Source: Salinicola rhizosphaerae (lineage in GTDB: Bacteria > Pseudomonadota > Gammaproteobacteria > Pseudomonadales > Halomonadaceae). From it: a stretch of 64,000 nucleotides of DNA. Numbering within the stretch: position 1 is the first letter of the stretch; the number at the start of each line of letters is the position of its first letter. Both the position numbers and the translations under genes were made by a program. The notes under the pieces are model-generated. The model was not told the DNA's origin. It made no database searches and worked only from the letters and a program-made list of their open reading frames with translations. The stretch lies in contig NZ_BMZI01000008.1 of NCBI RefSeq assembly GCF_014652715.1, forward strand, positions 177,281-241,280. The letters are read 5' to 3'. This document shows positions 35,728 to 44,544 of this stretch, one piece after another.

Positions 35728-37502
35728 TCGTACATCTCCATGATGGATTCGCTGGTCTCGCCGGCCGGGCCGTCGATCGGTTCAAAGTGCAGGGCGTGCA
35801 TCGTTGCCCAGGCCAAGTCGGCATGGCCTGTTTGCGCGTTGCGCCCGGATACGTAGGTGAATTGGCGGCCGCTGGCCGTGAGCTGTTTCTTGATCGCCAT
35901 GAACGACTGGGCGAGATCCACCCAGCCGGCGTCGAATTCGAGCCGATCCTTGCGGATGATTTGCTGGGCCTGCAGCACCATCTGGGTCTTGAGCTCGACG
36001 GTGTAGTGATAGCGGGTGACGAGCGGGAACCACTTCTCGACGTGCTCGGCCACGGCCGCGCCGATGCCGGTGGTATCGATACCGATGTGGTCGATGTCGT
36101 ACTTGTCGGCGAACTTGCGGATGAACGCCGCTTGCTCTTCGTAGTCCTGCCCCTTGAGCCGGTGCCGCTCGAGGATCCGATGCTTCTCCCCTGCCGCCTG
36201 CGCTGGCAGCACCACGACCAGTCCCGCGCCGTCGCCGTCCTCGTTGCGCCCCGTCGGGTCGTAACCGATCCAGACACCGCGATTGCCGACCGGTCTCGGT
36301 GCATAGGGGCGATAGACGCTCTCCCACTCTTCCCAGGCATCGACCATGCAGCCCTGCATGACACCGAGCGGGAACGCCGACTGGCTGTCGTCGACGAACA
36401 CGCACTCGAACAGGTTGGCGAACTCGTCGGCGCTGTACTCGAACTGCAGATCCTCGACATCGAACAGATCGCACCCGCCGGCTTCGGCATCGTGAACGGT
36501 GACAATCTGCTTCCACTGGCGATCTCCGCACAGCGCGCCGGCGGCGAGCGCGGCGTGGCTCACGTCGATGTCGACCCGGTCGGCTTTCTTGCGGCGCTTG
36601 TTGATCCGCTCACCGGTCCAGAACGTGTAAGCCTCGTGCGCGATCGATGACGGCGTCGAGAAATACGTCTGCCGCCATTGCTTGTGCGTCGCCATCGCGC
36701 TCGCGACTTTCCGGAACTGCTCGAAACCGTGGATCCAGAAGTACTCATCCAAGTAAACATCGCCGTGGTAGCCCTGGGCGGTTTTCGAGTTGGTGCCGAG
36801 AAAATGGAGCTCCGCACCGTTGTCGAGGATGATCGGGTCGCCCTTCAGCTCGACATCGCAGGTCTCCTTGACGAACTGGATGATGTAGTTCTTGAAGATG
36901 TGCGCCTGTGCCTTACTCGCGCTGAGGAAAATCTTGTTCTTCCCCGTTTTGAACGCGTCGACGATGGCCTCGCGGGCGAAGTAAAACGTCGCGCCGATCT
37001 GGCGGCTCTTCAGGATGTTGCGTATCCGGTGCTTCTCGCCGGCATTCAGCCACTGGCGCTGGTATTCGAATAGCGACTCCAGGAACGCCGCTTCCAACGC
37101 CTCGAGCTGATCTTCCGTCAGCGCATTGCGCTTCGGCTTGCGCTTCTCGCCCGCGTTGCGCGCGGCGAGGTTCGGATTGAGATCCCCTTCCCTCCCCGTT
37201 TCCTGATATCGGTGCACCCGCGCCAGGCGCTCGATCATCCGCCCGAGCGCGTCGATCTCCTTGTATTCCCCGTTCCCCTTCCGAGCCATGCCAATGAGCT
37301 GGACGAGTCGCGCCTCGAGCGCACCTTCGACGCGTTGCGTGGGGCTCGCCTCTTCCCAGCCATCGCGGTCTTTCCAGCTATGCACCGTGGCCGCTTTCGT
37401 CTCGAGAAATTCGGCAATACGCGCGACACGCCAGCCCTGCCAGTACAAGTGGCGGGCCGTGAGTCGCGGGGAGTCGAGTGTGTCGGGGGCTGTCGTCGTC
37501 AT
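35724..37502 (-). CDS. P: Terminase large (ATPase) subunit (P2 gpP-like)
   Basis: 592 aa. Packaging motor ATPase. An N-terminal helix-turn-helix (HLYWQGWRVARIAEFLETKA) fits DNA recognition. ATPase motifs: Walker A-like LKSRQIGATFYFAREAIVDA, Walker B VYLDEYFWI and coupling motif TYFSTPSSI. The C-terminal part has nuclease-fold acidic motifs (GYDPTGRNEDGDGAG, IGIDTTGIGAAVAEHV). Length equals P2 gpP (590 aa). The ATG is 45 bp from a late-promoter inverted repeat shared with O. Confidence 0.94.
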   Translation of the reverse strand: MTTTAPDTLDSPRLTARHLYWQGWRVARIAEFLETKAATVHSWKDRDGWEEASPTQRVEGALEARLVQLIGMARKGNGEYKEIDALGRMIERLARVHRYQETGREGDLNPNLAARNAGEKRKPKRNALTEDQLEALEAAFLESLFEYQRQWLNAGEKHRIRNILKSRQIGATFYFAREAIVDAFKTGKNKIFLSASKAQAHIFKNYIIQFVKETCDVELKGDPIILDNGAELHFLGTNSKTAQGYHGDVYLDEYFWIHGFEQFRKVASAMATHKQWRQTYFSTPSSIAHEAYTFWTGERINKRRKKADRVDIDVSHAALAAGALCGDRQWKQIVTVHDAEAGGCDLFDVEDLQFEYSADEFANLFECVFVDDSQSAFPLGVMQGCMVDAWEEWESVYRPYAPRPVGNRGVWIGYDPTGRNEDGDGAGLVVVLPAQAAGEKHRILERHRLKGQDYEEQAAFIRKFADKYDIDHIGIDTTGIGAAVAEHVEKWFPLVTRYHYTVELKTQMVLQAQQIIRKDRLEFDAGWVDLAQSFMAIKKQLTASGRQFTYVSGRNAQTGHADLAWATMHALHFEPIDGPAGETSESIMEMYE

Positions 37503-37548
37503 GCGTGCCAGCCTATCCGCGCGCGCGATCCGCCGAACGGGGAGCCGT

Positions 37549-37569
37549 CTGTAAGCGGCCGTCTTACAG
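37549..37569. promoter_or_regulatory. Late-promoter activator site, copy 1 (P/O)
   Basis: CTGTAAG-CGGCCGT-CTTACAG, extended by GT/AC to 37547-37571, between the divergent P and O genes. The same inverted repeat occurs before V and FI, the P2 late-promoter positions, so it is probably the binding site of an Ogr-like activator. Confidence 0.7.
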
Positions 37570-37663
37570 ACCCTGCGCGTTGAGGAAGTAGCCGGTCACG
37601 CGGAACCTGACCGCACTTTGCACAGACCGCGACACCGCCCCGCTCACCCGCTGAGGAAACCCC

Positions 37664-38482
37664 ATGCCCTGGCACGTTATCGCCACCGAAGGCGCCACGA
37701 TGGATGGCCGCAAGATTCCCGCCGACTGGCTGGAGAAGATGGCCGCGAACTTCGATCCGAAGACCTACGGCTGCCGGATCAACCTCGAGCACATCAAGGG
37801 AGTTTTGCCGGATAGCCCGTTCAAGGCTTACGGCGATGTTACGGCGTTGAAAGCCGAGAAGAACGGCGAGGGCAAGCTGCAGTTGTTCGCCGAGATCGAT
37901 CCCACCGACGAACTCAAGTCGATGATCAAGGCGCGTCAGAAGGTCTACTCGTCCATGGAGGTGGATCCGGATTTCGCCGACACCGGCGAGCCATACCTCG
38001 TGGGCCTGGCAGTCACCAACACGCCGGCATCGCTGGGTACGGAGATGCTGCAATTCAGCGCCGGCGCCGGTAAGGACTCTCCGCTAACGGGAAAAAAGAC
38101 CCGTCCCGAGAACTTCTTCTCCGCTGCCCTCGAGCTGGAGCTCGCGGAGACCGTCCAGCCGCCGGCCGACACCGGCCCGTCGCTGCTCGACAGCGTGAAG
38201 GCGCTGTTCAAGCGCCACGACGCGAAGACCGACAAGGGGTTCGCCGTGTTCCGGGGCGACCTGGAGCAGACGCTCGCCCTCTTCGTTCAGAAGCACGCCG
38301 CGCTCGAGGACGAGCTCGCCAAACGCCCCACCGCCGAGGCGTTCGCCGAGCTGAAAGACGCTCACCAGAAGACGAGCGCCAAACTCGACGAGCTCTACAC
38401 CACCCTCGACAACACACCCGACCAACCGTCTCGCTCGTTCGCCACCGGCAGCAGCGGCGACACCGAAATGACCGACTGCTAA
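37664..38482 (+). CDS. O: Capsid scaffolding protein and protease (P2 gpO-like)
   Basis: 272 aa. Internal scaffold for capsid assembly; the N-terminal half is a serine protease that cuts itself and the capsid protein. Asp14, His43 (INLEHIKG) and Ser97 (VYSSMEVDPDF) match the order and spacing of the P2 catalytic triad. The C-terminal part is a charged helix (ELKDAHQKTSAKLDELYTTL) as expected for scaffold activity. First gene of the rightward capsid operon O-N-M. Confidence 0.93.
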   Translation: MPWHVIATEGATMDGRKIPADWLEKMAANFDPKTYGCRINLEHIKGVLPDSPFKAYGDVTALKAEKNGEGKLQLFAEIDPTDELKSMIKARQKVYSSMEVDPDFADTGEPYLVGLAVTNTPASLGTEMLQFSAGAGKDSPLTGKKTRPENFFSAALELELAETVQPPADTGPSLLDSVKALFKRHDAKTDKGFAVFRGDLEQTLALFVQKHAALEDELAKRPTAEAFAELKDAHQKTSAKLDELYTTLDNTPDQPSRSFATGSSGDTEMTDC

Positions 38483-38495
38483 GGACCGCCACACC

Positions 38496-39554
38496 ATGCG
38501 CAACGATACTCGCATCCTCTTCAATCAGTTCGCCGCCCAGGTGGCAAAACTGAACGGCGTGCCGGATGCCACGCATAAATTCGCGGTCGATCCGAGCGTC
38601 CAGCAGCGTCTGGAAAAGCGCATCCAGGAATCGAGCGACTTCCTGAGCCGGGTCAACGTGATCGGCGTCGACGAACTCAAGGGCGAAAAGCTCGCGCTCG
38701 GGGTTTCCGGCCCTATCGCGGCACGCACGGACGTCAGCAAGCAGGATCGCCAAACCCGCGACATCAGCACTCTCGATGCCCAGGGTTACGAATGCCGGAT
38801 GACCCAGTTCGACACGCACCTCGGCTACAACAAGATCGACGCCTGGGCGAAGTTTCCCAACTTCCAGGCCATGATCCGAGACACCATCGTTCGTCAGCAG
38901 GCACTGGACCGAATCACCATCGGTTTCAACGGCACTCGCGCCGCCGTCCAAAGCGACCCGACGGCCAACCCACTGCTCCAGGACGTCAATATTGGCTGGT
39001 TGCAGCATTACCGCACCCAGGCCCCCCAGCGCGTGATGTCGGAGGGCAAGGCCGGCGGCAATGTCGTTATCGACCCCACCAAGGCTGACAGTGGCGGCTT
39101 GGTAGGCGACTACGCCACGCTGGATGCCCTGGTCTACGACGCGGTCAGCAACTTCATTCAGCCTTGGTACCAGCGCGCGCCGGGCCTGGTCGTGATCCTT
39201 GGCCGGAACCTGATGGCGGACAAGTACTTTCCCCTGCTCAACCAGCTCGCTCCCTCCGAGCAGTTGGCAGCCGACCTGGTCATCAGCCAAAAACGCATTG
39301 GTGGGCTCCAGGGGCTGGACGTTCCGTTCTTCCCCGACAACGCGCTCATGGTTACCACGCTGGATAACCTCTCGATCTACTGGCAAAACGGCGCGCGCCG
39401 CCGGTATGTCACGGAGAACCCCAAGCGCAATCGGATCGAAAACTACGAGTCCAGCAACGAAGCCTACGTGGTGGAAGACTTCGGCGCCGGCTGCCTGGTC
39501 GAGAACATCGAACTGTCTTCGGCCGCGCGCGAGGGCAAAGGGGTTGAATCATGA
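38496..39554 (+). CDS. N: Major capsid protein (P2 gpN-like)
   Basis: 352 aa (P2 gpN is 357). HK97-fold capsid subunit. N-terminal MRNDTRILFNQFAAQVAKLN and internal VIGVDELKGEKLALGVSGPI, YECRMTQFDTHLGYNKIDAW and GGLQGLDVPFFPDNALMVTT are typical of gpN. It starts 13 nt after O and overlaps M by 4 nt, so all three are made in a fixed ratio from one message. Confidence 0.95.
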   Translation: MRNDTRILFNQFAAQVAKLNGVPDATHKFAVDPSVQQRLEKRIQESSDFLSRVNVIGVDELKGEKLALGVSGPIAARTDVSKQDRQTRDISTLDAQGYECRMTQFDTHLGYNKIDAWAKFPNFQAMIRDTIVRQQALDRITIGFNGTRAAVQSDPTANPLLQDVNIGWLQHYRTQAPQRVMSEGKAGGNVVIDPTKADSGGLVGDYATLDALVYDAVSNFIQPWYQRAPGLVVILGRNLMADKYFPLLNQLAPSEQLAADLVISQKRIGGLQGLDVPFFPDNALMVTTLDNLSIYWQNGARRRYVTENPKRNRIENYESSNEAYVVEDFGAGCLVENIELSSAAREGKGVES

Positions 39555-40261
39555 CCTCACCCGCCCGCCGACACTTCCAACGCGTCACTGCCGCTCAGTC
39601 GGCCGGTGACGCCATCGCTGGCCAGCCGCAGAACGGCCCGCAGTACGAGTTGATGATGGCCACGCTCTATGACGCTCGCCGCGCACTCAAACAGATCAAG
39701 TCGACCGAGGGAAAGATCGCCCGAAAGCGCGAGCTGCTGCCGCAATTCGACCCCTACATCGAAGGCGTGCTCGAGAGCGGCAACGGCGCTCAGGATGAGG
39801 TGCTGACCACTGTCCTGATCTGGCGCTTCGATATCGGCGATCTCGCCGGCGCGCTGGACATTGCCGGCTATGCCCTCGAGCACAAGCTCGACATGCCGGA
39901 TCGGTTCGAGCGCGATCTCGAGAGCATCGTCGCCGAGCAGCTTGCCGAGGAGGTGCTGGCCCAGCTCGCCAAGCTAGGCGACGACGCCGACCCGTCCGAG
40001 CGCCAGGCACTCGGGACGCAGCTCGCATCGCTCATGGTTCGCGCCCGCGAAATGCTCGACGGCGCCGATATGCACGACCAGATCTCGGCCAAGTTTCACA
40101 AGGCGTATGGCTACGCCCTGCGCGACGCCGACTGCCCGAGCGCGGCCATCGAGCAGCTCAAGCGCGCGCTCGAGCTGAACGACCGCGCTGGCGTTAAGCG
40201 TGACATCGAGCAGCTCGAACGCCAGGTCAAAAAGAACGCAAGCGATCAGCCCAGCGGCTGA
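39551..40261 (+). CDS. M: Terminase small subunit / endonuclease (P2 gpM-like)
   Basis: 236 aa. Works with P at cos during packaging. N-terminal SPARRHFQRVTAAQSAGDAI, central TTVLIWRFDIGDLAGALDIA and a C-terminal repeat-like helical part (CPSAAIEQLKRALELNDRAG) agree with P2 gpM. ATG overlaps the N stop (ATGA). Confidence 0.92.
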   Translation: MTSPARRHFQRVTAAQSAGDAIAGQPQNGPQYELMMATLYDARRALKQIKSTEGKIARKRELLPQFDPYIEGVLESGNGAQDEVLTTVLIWRFDIGDLAGALDIAGYALEHKLDMPDRFERDLESIVAEQLAEEVLAQLAKLGDDADPSERQALGTQLASLMVRAREMLDGADMHDQISAKFHKAYGYALRDADCPSAAIEQLKRALELNDRAGVKRDIEQLERQVKKNASDQPSG

Positions 40262-40372
40262 CGCTGCAACCGAGTCGCACGCCGACCCCGGGAGGCATCG
40301 GGGGGAGATCCAGGCCACGTGCCCCATATCGACGATCCCCGATCCACCTCCCTCTAATTCAATGGATCGTCC

Positions 40373-40846
40373 ATGTCCCTAGTCGCTCACGGCGGTAGTG
40401 AAAGCCAGAACCGGCCCGCCCCGCCGGTCCCGAACAATGGATTCTGGCCCGACATCGAGCCGGGCGATTTCCGCGATCGTCATCGCATCGAAACGACGAT
40501 CACCGAGGGGCGCATCGTCCAGGCACTCGGTGTCGCCGTGCGCGACATCAATCGCCAGCTCGCCGGCTTTCAGGTGTCCCAGCAAGATGCCGGCATCCAT
40601 GCCGCCGACGCGGTACAGGGCGAGCGATGGCAGATGCCCGGCGACACGACCGCGCTCTATCGCCAGGCCGTCTATGCCAGCGCCCACGCCAGTCTCCTCG
40701 AAGCGTACCGGGACTACAGCGCGACCCGATCCGGCGAGGAGATTGGAGAGGCGAAAGACGAAGCCGCCGACGACTATCGCCGCAATTCGCGCTGGGCCGT
40801 CGCCGAGATACTCGGCGAGACCCACACCACGGTCGAGCTGATATGA
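40373..40846 (+). CDS. L: Head completion protein (P2 gpL-like)
   Basis: 157 aa. Connector protein that closes the filled head and joins it to the tail. VPNNGFWPDIEPGDFRDRHR near the N-terminus and AIYRQAVYASAHASLLEAYR-like LYRQAVYASAHASLLEAYRD in the middle are family marks. A 111-bp gap with small GC-rich hairpins separates it from M; the stop overlaps the X start (ATGA). Confidence 0.9.
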   Translation: MSLVAHGGSESQNRPAPPVPNNGFWPDIEPGDFRDRHRIETTITEGRIVQALGVAVRDINRQLAGFQVSQQDAGIHAADAVQGERWQMPGDTTALYRQAVYASAHASLLEAYRDYSATRSGEEIGEAKDEAADDYRRNSRWAVAEILGETHTTVELI

Positions 40847-41055
40847 GCCGGATCGTTTACGCGCACCAGGGCGACACCGTCGACGCGATCTGTCAGCGCA
40901 TCCACGGCAAGACCGCCGGCGTGACCGAGCAGGTGCTCGAGCTGAACCCCGGGCTCGCCGAGTTCGGGCCGATCCTGCCGCAGGGTACGCCGGTCGCCAT
41001 GCCCGAATTGGCACGGCGCCAGGAGCGCACTGACACCGTCCAGCTCTGGAGCTGA
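40843..41055 (+). CDS. X: Tail protein X (LysM-like, P2 gpX-like)
   Basis: 70 aa. Small tail protein with a LysM-like fold: RIVYAHQGDTVDAICQRIHG at the N-terminus and ELNPGLAEFGPILPQGTPVA in the second half. The ATG overlaps the L stop. P2 gpX (67 aa) is a tail component of uncertain location. Confidence 0.92.
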   Translation: MSRIVYAHQGDTVDAICQRIHGKTAGVTEQVLELNPGLAEFGPILPQGTPVAMPELARRQERTDTVQLWS

Positions 41056-41059
41056 GGCC

Positions 41060-41356
41060 ATGCGAATCCGGCTCGACAACCACAACCACCGGCCCGATCC
41101 GATGATCGTGCTGATCACGCTACTCATCGCCAACGCGGGAGCCCAAATGGCACAGCAGCTCAACATCACCACGGAGGCGATCAAAACCACGCCGCCGGCC
41201 ATCGTTTCGCTGCTCCACGCTGGAGGCATGACGCCAAGCGATTGGATCACGGTGCTGACGCTCGCGTATCTCGCGCTGCAGATCGGGCTGATCGTGCCCA
41301 AGTACCTCGAAAAATTCCGCCACTGGTGGGAGCGGATCCGCAGAGGCCGATCATGA
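41060..41356 (+). CDS. Holin
   Basis: 98 aa. Two hydrophobic stretches, residues about 15-32 (MIVLITLLIANAGAQMA) and 62-82 (WITVLTLAYLALQIGLIVP), and a basic C-terminus (KFRHWWERIRRGRS) fit a class II-type phage holin, which makes the inner-membrane lesions that start lysis. It directly precedes the lysozyme gene, with a 4-nt overlap. Confidence 0.82.
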   Translation: MRIRLDNHNHRPDPMIVLITLLIANAGAQMAQQLNITTEAIKTTPPAIVSLLHAGGMTPSDWITVLTLAYLALQIGLIVPKYLEKFRHWWERIRRGRS

Positions 41357-41853
41357 AAAATCTCGGCAGCTGGATTGGCGGGGGCGCCATAGGTGGCGCC
41401 TGCGGCCTGGCATTGTCGATCTCCATCGGCGTCGTCAAACACTACGAAGGCACCGAACTGGAGAGCTACCCGGACCCGGTCGGCATCCCGACGATTTGCA
41501 CCGGCCATACCGGGCCGACCGTCGAGCTGCACCAGACGAAAACCGCCGAGGAATGCGAAGCCCTGCTCGCCGGAGATCTCGGCAAAGCGTTCGACGCCAT
41601 CGATCGCAACGTCGCTCCCGAGATCAACGCCACCATGCCACCAACGCGTCGGGCGGCTCTGGCCAGTTGGATTTTCAACGTCGGACAGGGCGCATTCCGG
41701 GACTCGACACTTCTCGAGCGGCTCAATGCCGGGCGAGTAAGGGACGCCTGCAACCAGCTCACGCGCTGGGTCTACGCCAAGGGCCGAAAGCTCGCCGGAC
41801 TGGTAAAGCGTCGATCAACTGAGCGCGAACTGTGTCTCATGGGCCTGGAGTGA
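41353..41853 (+). CDS. Endolysin, GH24 lysozyme with signal-anchor
   Basis: 166 aa. Cuts the glycan strands of peptidoglycan. The catalytic triad of the GH24 family is present as Glu32-x8-Asp41-x5-Thr47 (HYEGTELESYPDPVGIPTIC). Residues 8-28 form a weakly hydrophobic, Gly/Ala-rich helix (GGGAIGGACGLALSISIGVV), the pattern of signal-arrest-release endolysins that leave the membrane when it is depolarised. Family block RRAALASWIFNVGQGAFRDS follows. The start overlaps the holin stop. Confidence 0.9.
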   Translation: MKNLGSWIGGGAIGGACGLALSISIGVVKHYEGTELESYPDPVGIPTICTGHTGPTVELHQTKTAEECEALLAGDLGKAFDAIDRNVAPEINATMPPTRRAALASWIFNVGQGAFRDSTLLERLNAGRVRDACNQLTRWVYAKGRKLAGLVKRRSTERELCLMGLE

Positions 41854-41863
41854 GGGCGCTCGA

Positions 41864-42232
41864 ATGAAAATCCGCATCCTGATCGGCCTTATCACGCTCG
41901 CCATCGCCGCTTGGTGCGGCTGGCTAACGCGTGGCTGGTTCGAGGACGCCCAGCAGCTCACCGAAGAACGCGCCGCGCGGCTGGTCGCTGATGCCGCCAT
42001 GGCCCGCGAGGCCGATATCGCCAGCGTCGTCGAAAGCCGGCTCGCCGAACTCGACGCCAACGAACGCATCATCGACCGGGGAGTGATCCGTGAGATTCAG
42101 AAACCGATTTATCGTCGTGTCTGCCTTGGCGATGACGCTATCCGCCTGCTCAACGATGCCGCAGCGGGGGGAGCCCCCAATTCAGCAGAACCTCAAGCGC
42201 AAATGCCCGACCACGCTGCCGGCACTCACTGA
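41864..42232 (+). CDS. Inner-membrane spanin (Rz-like)
   Basis: 122 aa. N-terminal membrane anchor (ILIGLITLAIAAWCGWLTRG) and a helical, charged periplasmic part (DAQQLTEERAARLVADAAMA) match i-spanins. The last third (RRVCLGDDAIRLLNDAAAGG) is the common Rz C-terminus. The o-spanin gene is embedded in its 3' end in another frame, as usual. Together they fuse inner and outer membranes in the last step of lysis. Confidence 0.82.
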   Translation: MKIRILIGLITLAIAAWCGWLTRGWFEDAQQLTEERAARLVADAAMAREADIASVVESRLAELDANERIIDRGVIREIQKPIYRRVCLGDDAIRLLNDAAAGGAPNSAEPQAQMPDHAAGTH

Positions 42233-42344
42233 CGGCACCGGCGGCGACGTCGTACTGACGATGCAAGCCTGGGCGAGCCTTTATCACGGCTGCGCCACTC
42301 GGCATAACGGACTCGTGGACGCCCTCGATGCGAAAACTCACTAG
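42090..42344 (+). CDS. Outer-membrane spanin lipoprotein (Rz1-like)
   Basis: 84 aa from a GTG at 42090, 6 nt after GGGGAG. Overlaps the Rz-like gene in a different frame and runs past its end, as in the Rz/Rz1 pairs of other P2-like phages. Signal peptide with lipobox VSALAMTLSAC gives a lipoprotein about 67 residues long when mature; it is rich in Pro and polar residues at first (TMPQRGEPPIQQNLK). It overlaps the start of R by 17 nt. Confidence 0.8.
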   Translation: MRFRNRFIVVSALAMTLSACSTMPQRGEPPIQQNLKRKCPTTLPALTDGTGGDVVLTMQAWASLYHGCATRHNGLVDALDAKTH

Positions 42345-42810
42345 CCTGCGCCAGCACCTGCTCGATAGCGTGCCAGGACTCGCCGACGACCCGGACCGGC
42401 TCCGAACCTACGTTCCCGACGGCAATATCAAGTTTCACAAAGGCGCGCACCTCTCCCATGAGTACCGGGTAACCGCCGAGATCATCGTCGTTGGCATCGG
42501 CGGCGACCTCGATCCGACCGTGTTGCCCCTGCTCCAGTGGCTCGCGCACTACCAGCCGGACGTCGACCCCGAGCAGGCGCTGCGCTTCACGCTCGAGATC
42601 CACTCGAACACCGATATCGACGTCATTTTCAGCGTCGAGCTGACCGAGCGCGTCGTCGCTCTCGTCGACTGCGACGCCGGCGTGATTCGCAGCGAACACC
42701 GCATGCCGGAGTACCCGGCGAACGACTGCCCAGCAGAACGCTGGCAACTGTTCACGCGCGACAATCCAGCGGACGGCTACCGGCTCGCCGCCGAATGGGG
42801 CAACGCGTGA
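42328..42810 (+). CDS. R: Tail completion protein (P2 gpR-like)
   Basis: 160 aa. Begins MRKLTSLRQHLLDSVPGLAD, and continues YRVTAEIIVVGIGGDLDPTV and PLLQWLAHYQPDVDPEQALR; the ending resembles P2 gpR in length (155 aa) and pattern. It is needed to complete the tail end that joins the head. Follows the spanins and overlaps S by 4 nt (GTGA). Confidence 0.88.
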   Translation: MRKLTSLRQHLLDSVPGLADDPDRLRTYVPDGNIKFHKGAHLSHEYRVTAEIIVVGIGGDLDPTVLPLLQWLAHYQPDVDPEQALRFTLEIHSNTDIDVIFSVELTERVVALVDCDAGVIRSEHRMPEYPANDCPAERWQLFTRDNPADGYRLAAEWGNA

Positions 42811-43478
42811 GCGATGACTCCCTGACCCAGCTCGCCGAATGGATCGAGCCGCTGCTCGACAAGCTCGAGCCCGCCGAGCGCAAGAAGCTCGCCCGTGAGA
42901 TCGGCACCGCACTGCGAAAGCGTCAGCAGCAACGGATCCGACGGCAGAAAAATCCGGACGGCACGCCCTACCCGGCCCGCGTCGGCAAGAAAAAGCGCCG
43001 GCGCGCGCGCAAGCGGCTGCGCTTCCTCTACGAAAAGCCGGGGCATGCCGCCGAAGAGCGCGAAATCGTGAACTGGTTTTCCACGCCCGAGACCTACTTC
43101 GGGTTCGACCAGCGCCACGCCGGAGCTCTGCGCACGTTCAAGAAGCGTCGCGTCGTCCGCGTGCTCGAGATCGATCTGACGCCCGTCGCGGATCCGCGCG
43201 AGAAGGCTGGCAAGCGCAAGTCCAGCGAGGCGATGTTCGAGAAACTGCGCACCGCGCGCTATCTAAAGATGAAGCCGACATCGGATGGCGTTTCGATGGG
43301 CTACGAGGGCCGAATCGCTCACATCGCCCGCATCCACCAGGAGGGCAAACGCGCGCCGGTCAACGCCCACCTCGAGTACGACTATCCCAAGCGCCAACTG
43401 CTTGGGACGACGCCCGATGACGTCGAGATGATTCACGACATGATCGTTCGCCATCTCGGCGCGGACCTTGAGGGCTGA
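42807..43478 (+). CDS. S: Tail completion / virion morphogenesis protein (P2 gpS-like)
   Basis: 223 aa from a GTG at 42807 that overlaps the R stop. N-terminal LTQLAEWIEPLLDKLEPAER and RRQKNPDGTPYPARVGKKKR are the virion-morphogenesis family signature. Longer than P2 gpS (150 aa) because of an insertion around residues 60-140 (LRFLYEKPGHAAEEREIVNW onwards), as seen in some relatives. C-terminal IARIHQEGKRAPVNAHLEYD is conserved. Confidence 0.87.
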   Translation: MSDDSLTQLAEWIEPLLDKLEPAERKKLAREIGTALRKRQQQRIRRQKNPDGTPYPARVGKKKRRRARKRLRFLYEKPGHAAEEREIVNWFSTPETYFGFDQRHAGALRTFKKRRVVRVLEIDLTPVADPREKAGKRKSSEAMFEKLRTARYLKMKPTSDGVSMGYEGRIAHIARIHQEGKRAPVNAHLEYDYPKRQLLGTTPDDVEMIHDMIVRHLGADLEG

Positions 43479-43485
43479 CGCCCTA

Positions 43486-43506
43486 CTGTAAGCCCGAGAC
43501 TTACAG
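43486..43506. promoter_or_regulatory. Late-promoter activator site, copy 2 (V)
   Basis: CTGTAAG-CCCGAGA-CTTACAG, 46 bp before the V start. Identical arms and 7-nt spacer to the copy before P/O. Confidence 0.7.
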
Positions 43507-43552
43507 ACACGCCCGCTACCGCCAATACGGGCACCCGCGACAGCATGGCGCC

Positions 43553-44194
43553 ATGAACAACGCCGCCGAACTACTCCGCCTGATCAACAACCTGATCCGA
43601 TACGGCACCATCGCCGAGATCGATCACGATGCCGTGCGCGTCCGCGTGCGCTCGGGTGACGCCCTCACCGATTGGATCCGCTGGCAGGAGCAGCGCGCGG
43701 GCCAAACGCGCACATGGAATCCCCCTAGCCTCGGCGAGCAGGTCGTGCTGCTGGCACCGGGCGGTGAGCTCCGCGCTGCCTCCGTACTCATGTCGCTGAA
43801 CACCCGGGCCACCCCACCGCCGAGCGCGGATCCAAACGTGACGATGATCGAGCTACCCGACGGCGCGATCATCCATTACGACCACGGCGCGCACCACCTG
43901 CAAGCGACACTGCCCGGCACCGCCACCGTTAAGACCAAAGGCGACATTGTCGTGAACACCGATGCCGCACTCACTGCGACGGCCGCCGGCGGCGCGACGA
44001 TCAATGCCAACGTCATCATCAATGGCGATGTCACGTTGAACGGCAACCTGAGTCAGCCCAGCGGCAAGACCGCGACCATGGCCGGGGACGTCAAATTCAC
44101 CGGCGGCGTCACCAGCAACGGCAAGGACATCAGCTCATCGCACACCCATGACGACGTGAAGAGTGGCGGAGACAAGACTGGGGGCGTGACCTGA
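43553..44194 (+). CDS. V: Baseplate spike protein (P2 gpV-like)
   Basis: 213 aa, same size as P2 gpV (211). Membrane-piercing central spike. N-terminal OB domain (LINNLIRYGTIAEIDHDAVR, WIRWQEQRAGQTRTWNPPSL, GEQVVLLAPGGELRAASVLM) and a C-terminal beta-helix of short repeats (TDAALTATAAGGATINANVI). The tip ends SSSHTHDDVKSGGDKTGGVT, with the H-T-H motif typical of an iron-binding tip. First gene of the V-W-J-I-H operon. Confidence 0.94.
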   Translation: MNNAAELLRLINNLIRYGTIAEIDHDAVRVRVRSGDALTDWIRWQEQRAGQTRTWNPPSLGEQVVLLAPGGELRAASVLMSLNTRATPPPSADPNVTMIELPDGAIIHYDHGAHHLQATLPGTATVKTKGDIVVNTDAALTATAAGGATINANVIINGDVTLNGNLSQPSGKTATMAGDVKFTGGVTSNGKDISSSHTHDDVKSGGDKTGGVT

Positions 44195-44544
44195 TGCCCG
44201 GCATGAACCGCACAAACGGCGCCGCGCTCGATGGCTTCGAGCATATCCGGCAGTCCGTCGCCGACATCCTGACAACGCCGATCGGCTCACGCGTGATGCG
44301 CCGGGAATACGGCTCGCTGATTCCCGATCTCATCGATCAACCGCTCAACGACGCCTTGATGCTGCGTGTCTACAGCGCCGCCGTCATGGCGATCATCCGT
44401 TGGGAACCGCGCCTTCGGGTGACCGGCGTGCGGCAGACTGTCGACGTCGAATCACCCGGACGCGTTGCCGTGGAAATTCGGGGCGTTACCGAGGATGAAG
44501 ACGACGTCGCGCTCGCCCTACCGCTAAACGGGGGTGACGCATGA
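44194..44544 (+). CDS. W: Baseplate assembly protein (P2 gpW-like)
   Basis: 116 aa. Relative of T4 gp25, the baseplate wedge subunit that starts sheath polymerisation. SVADILTTPIGSRVMRREYG and LIDQPLNDALMLRVYSAAVM are family blocks. Overlaps V (TGATG) and J (ATGA). Confidence 0.93.
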   Translation: MPGMNRTNGAALDGFEHIRQSVADILTTPIGSRVMRREYGSLIPDLIDQPLNDALMLRVYSAAVMAIIRWEPRLRVTGVRQTVDVESPGRVAVEIRGVTEDEDDVALALPLNGGDA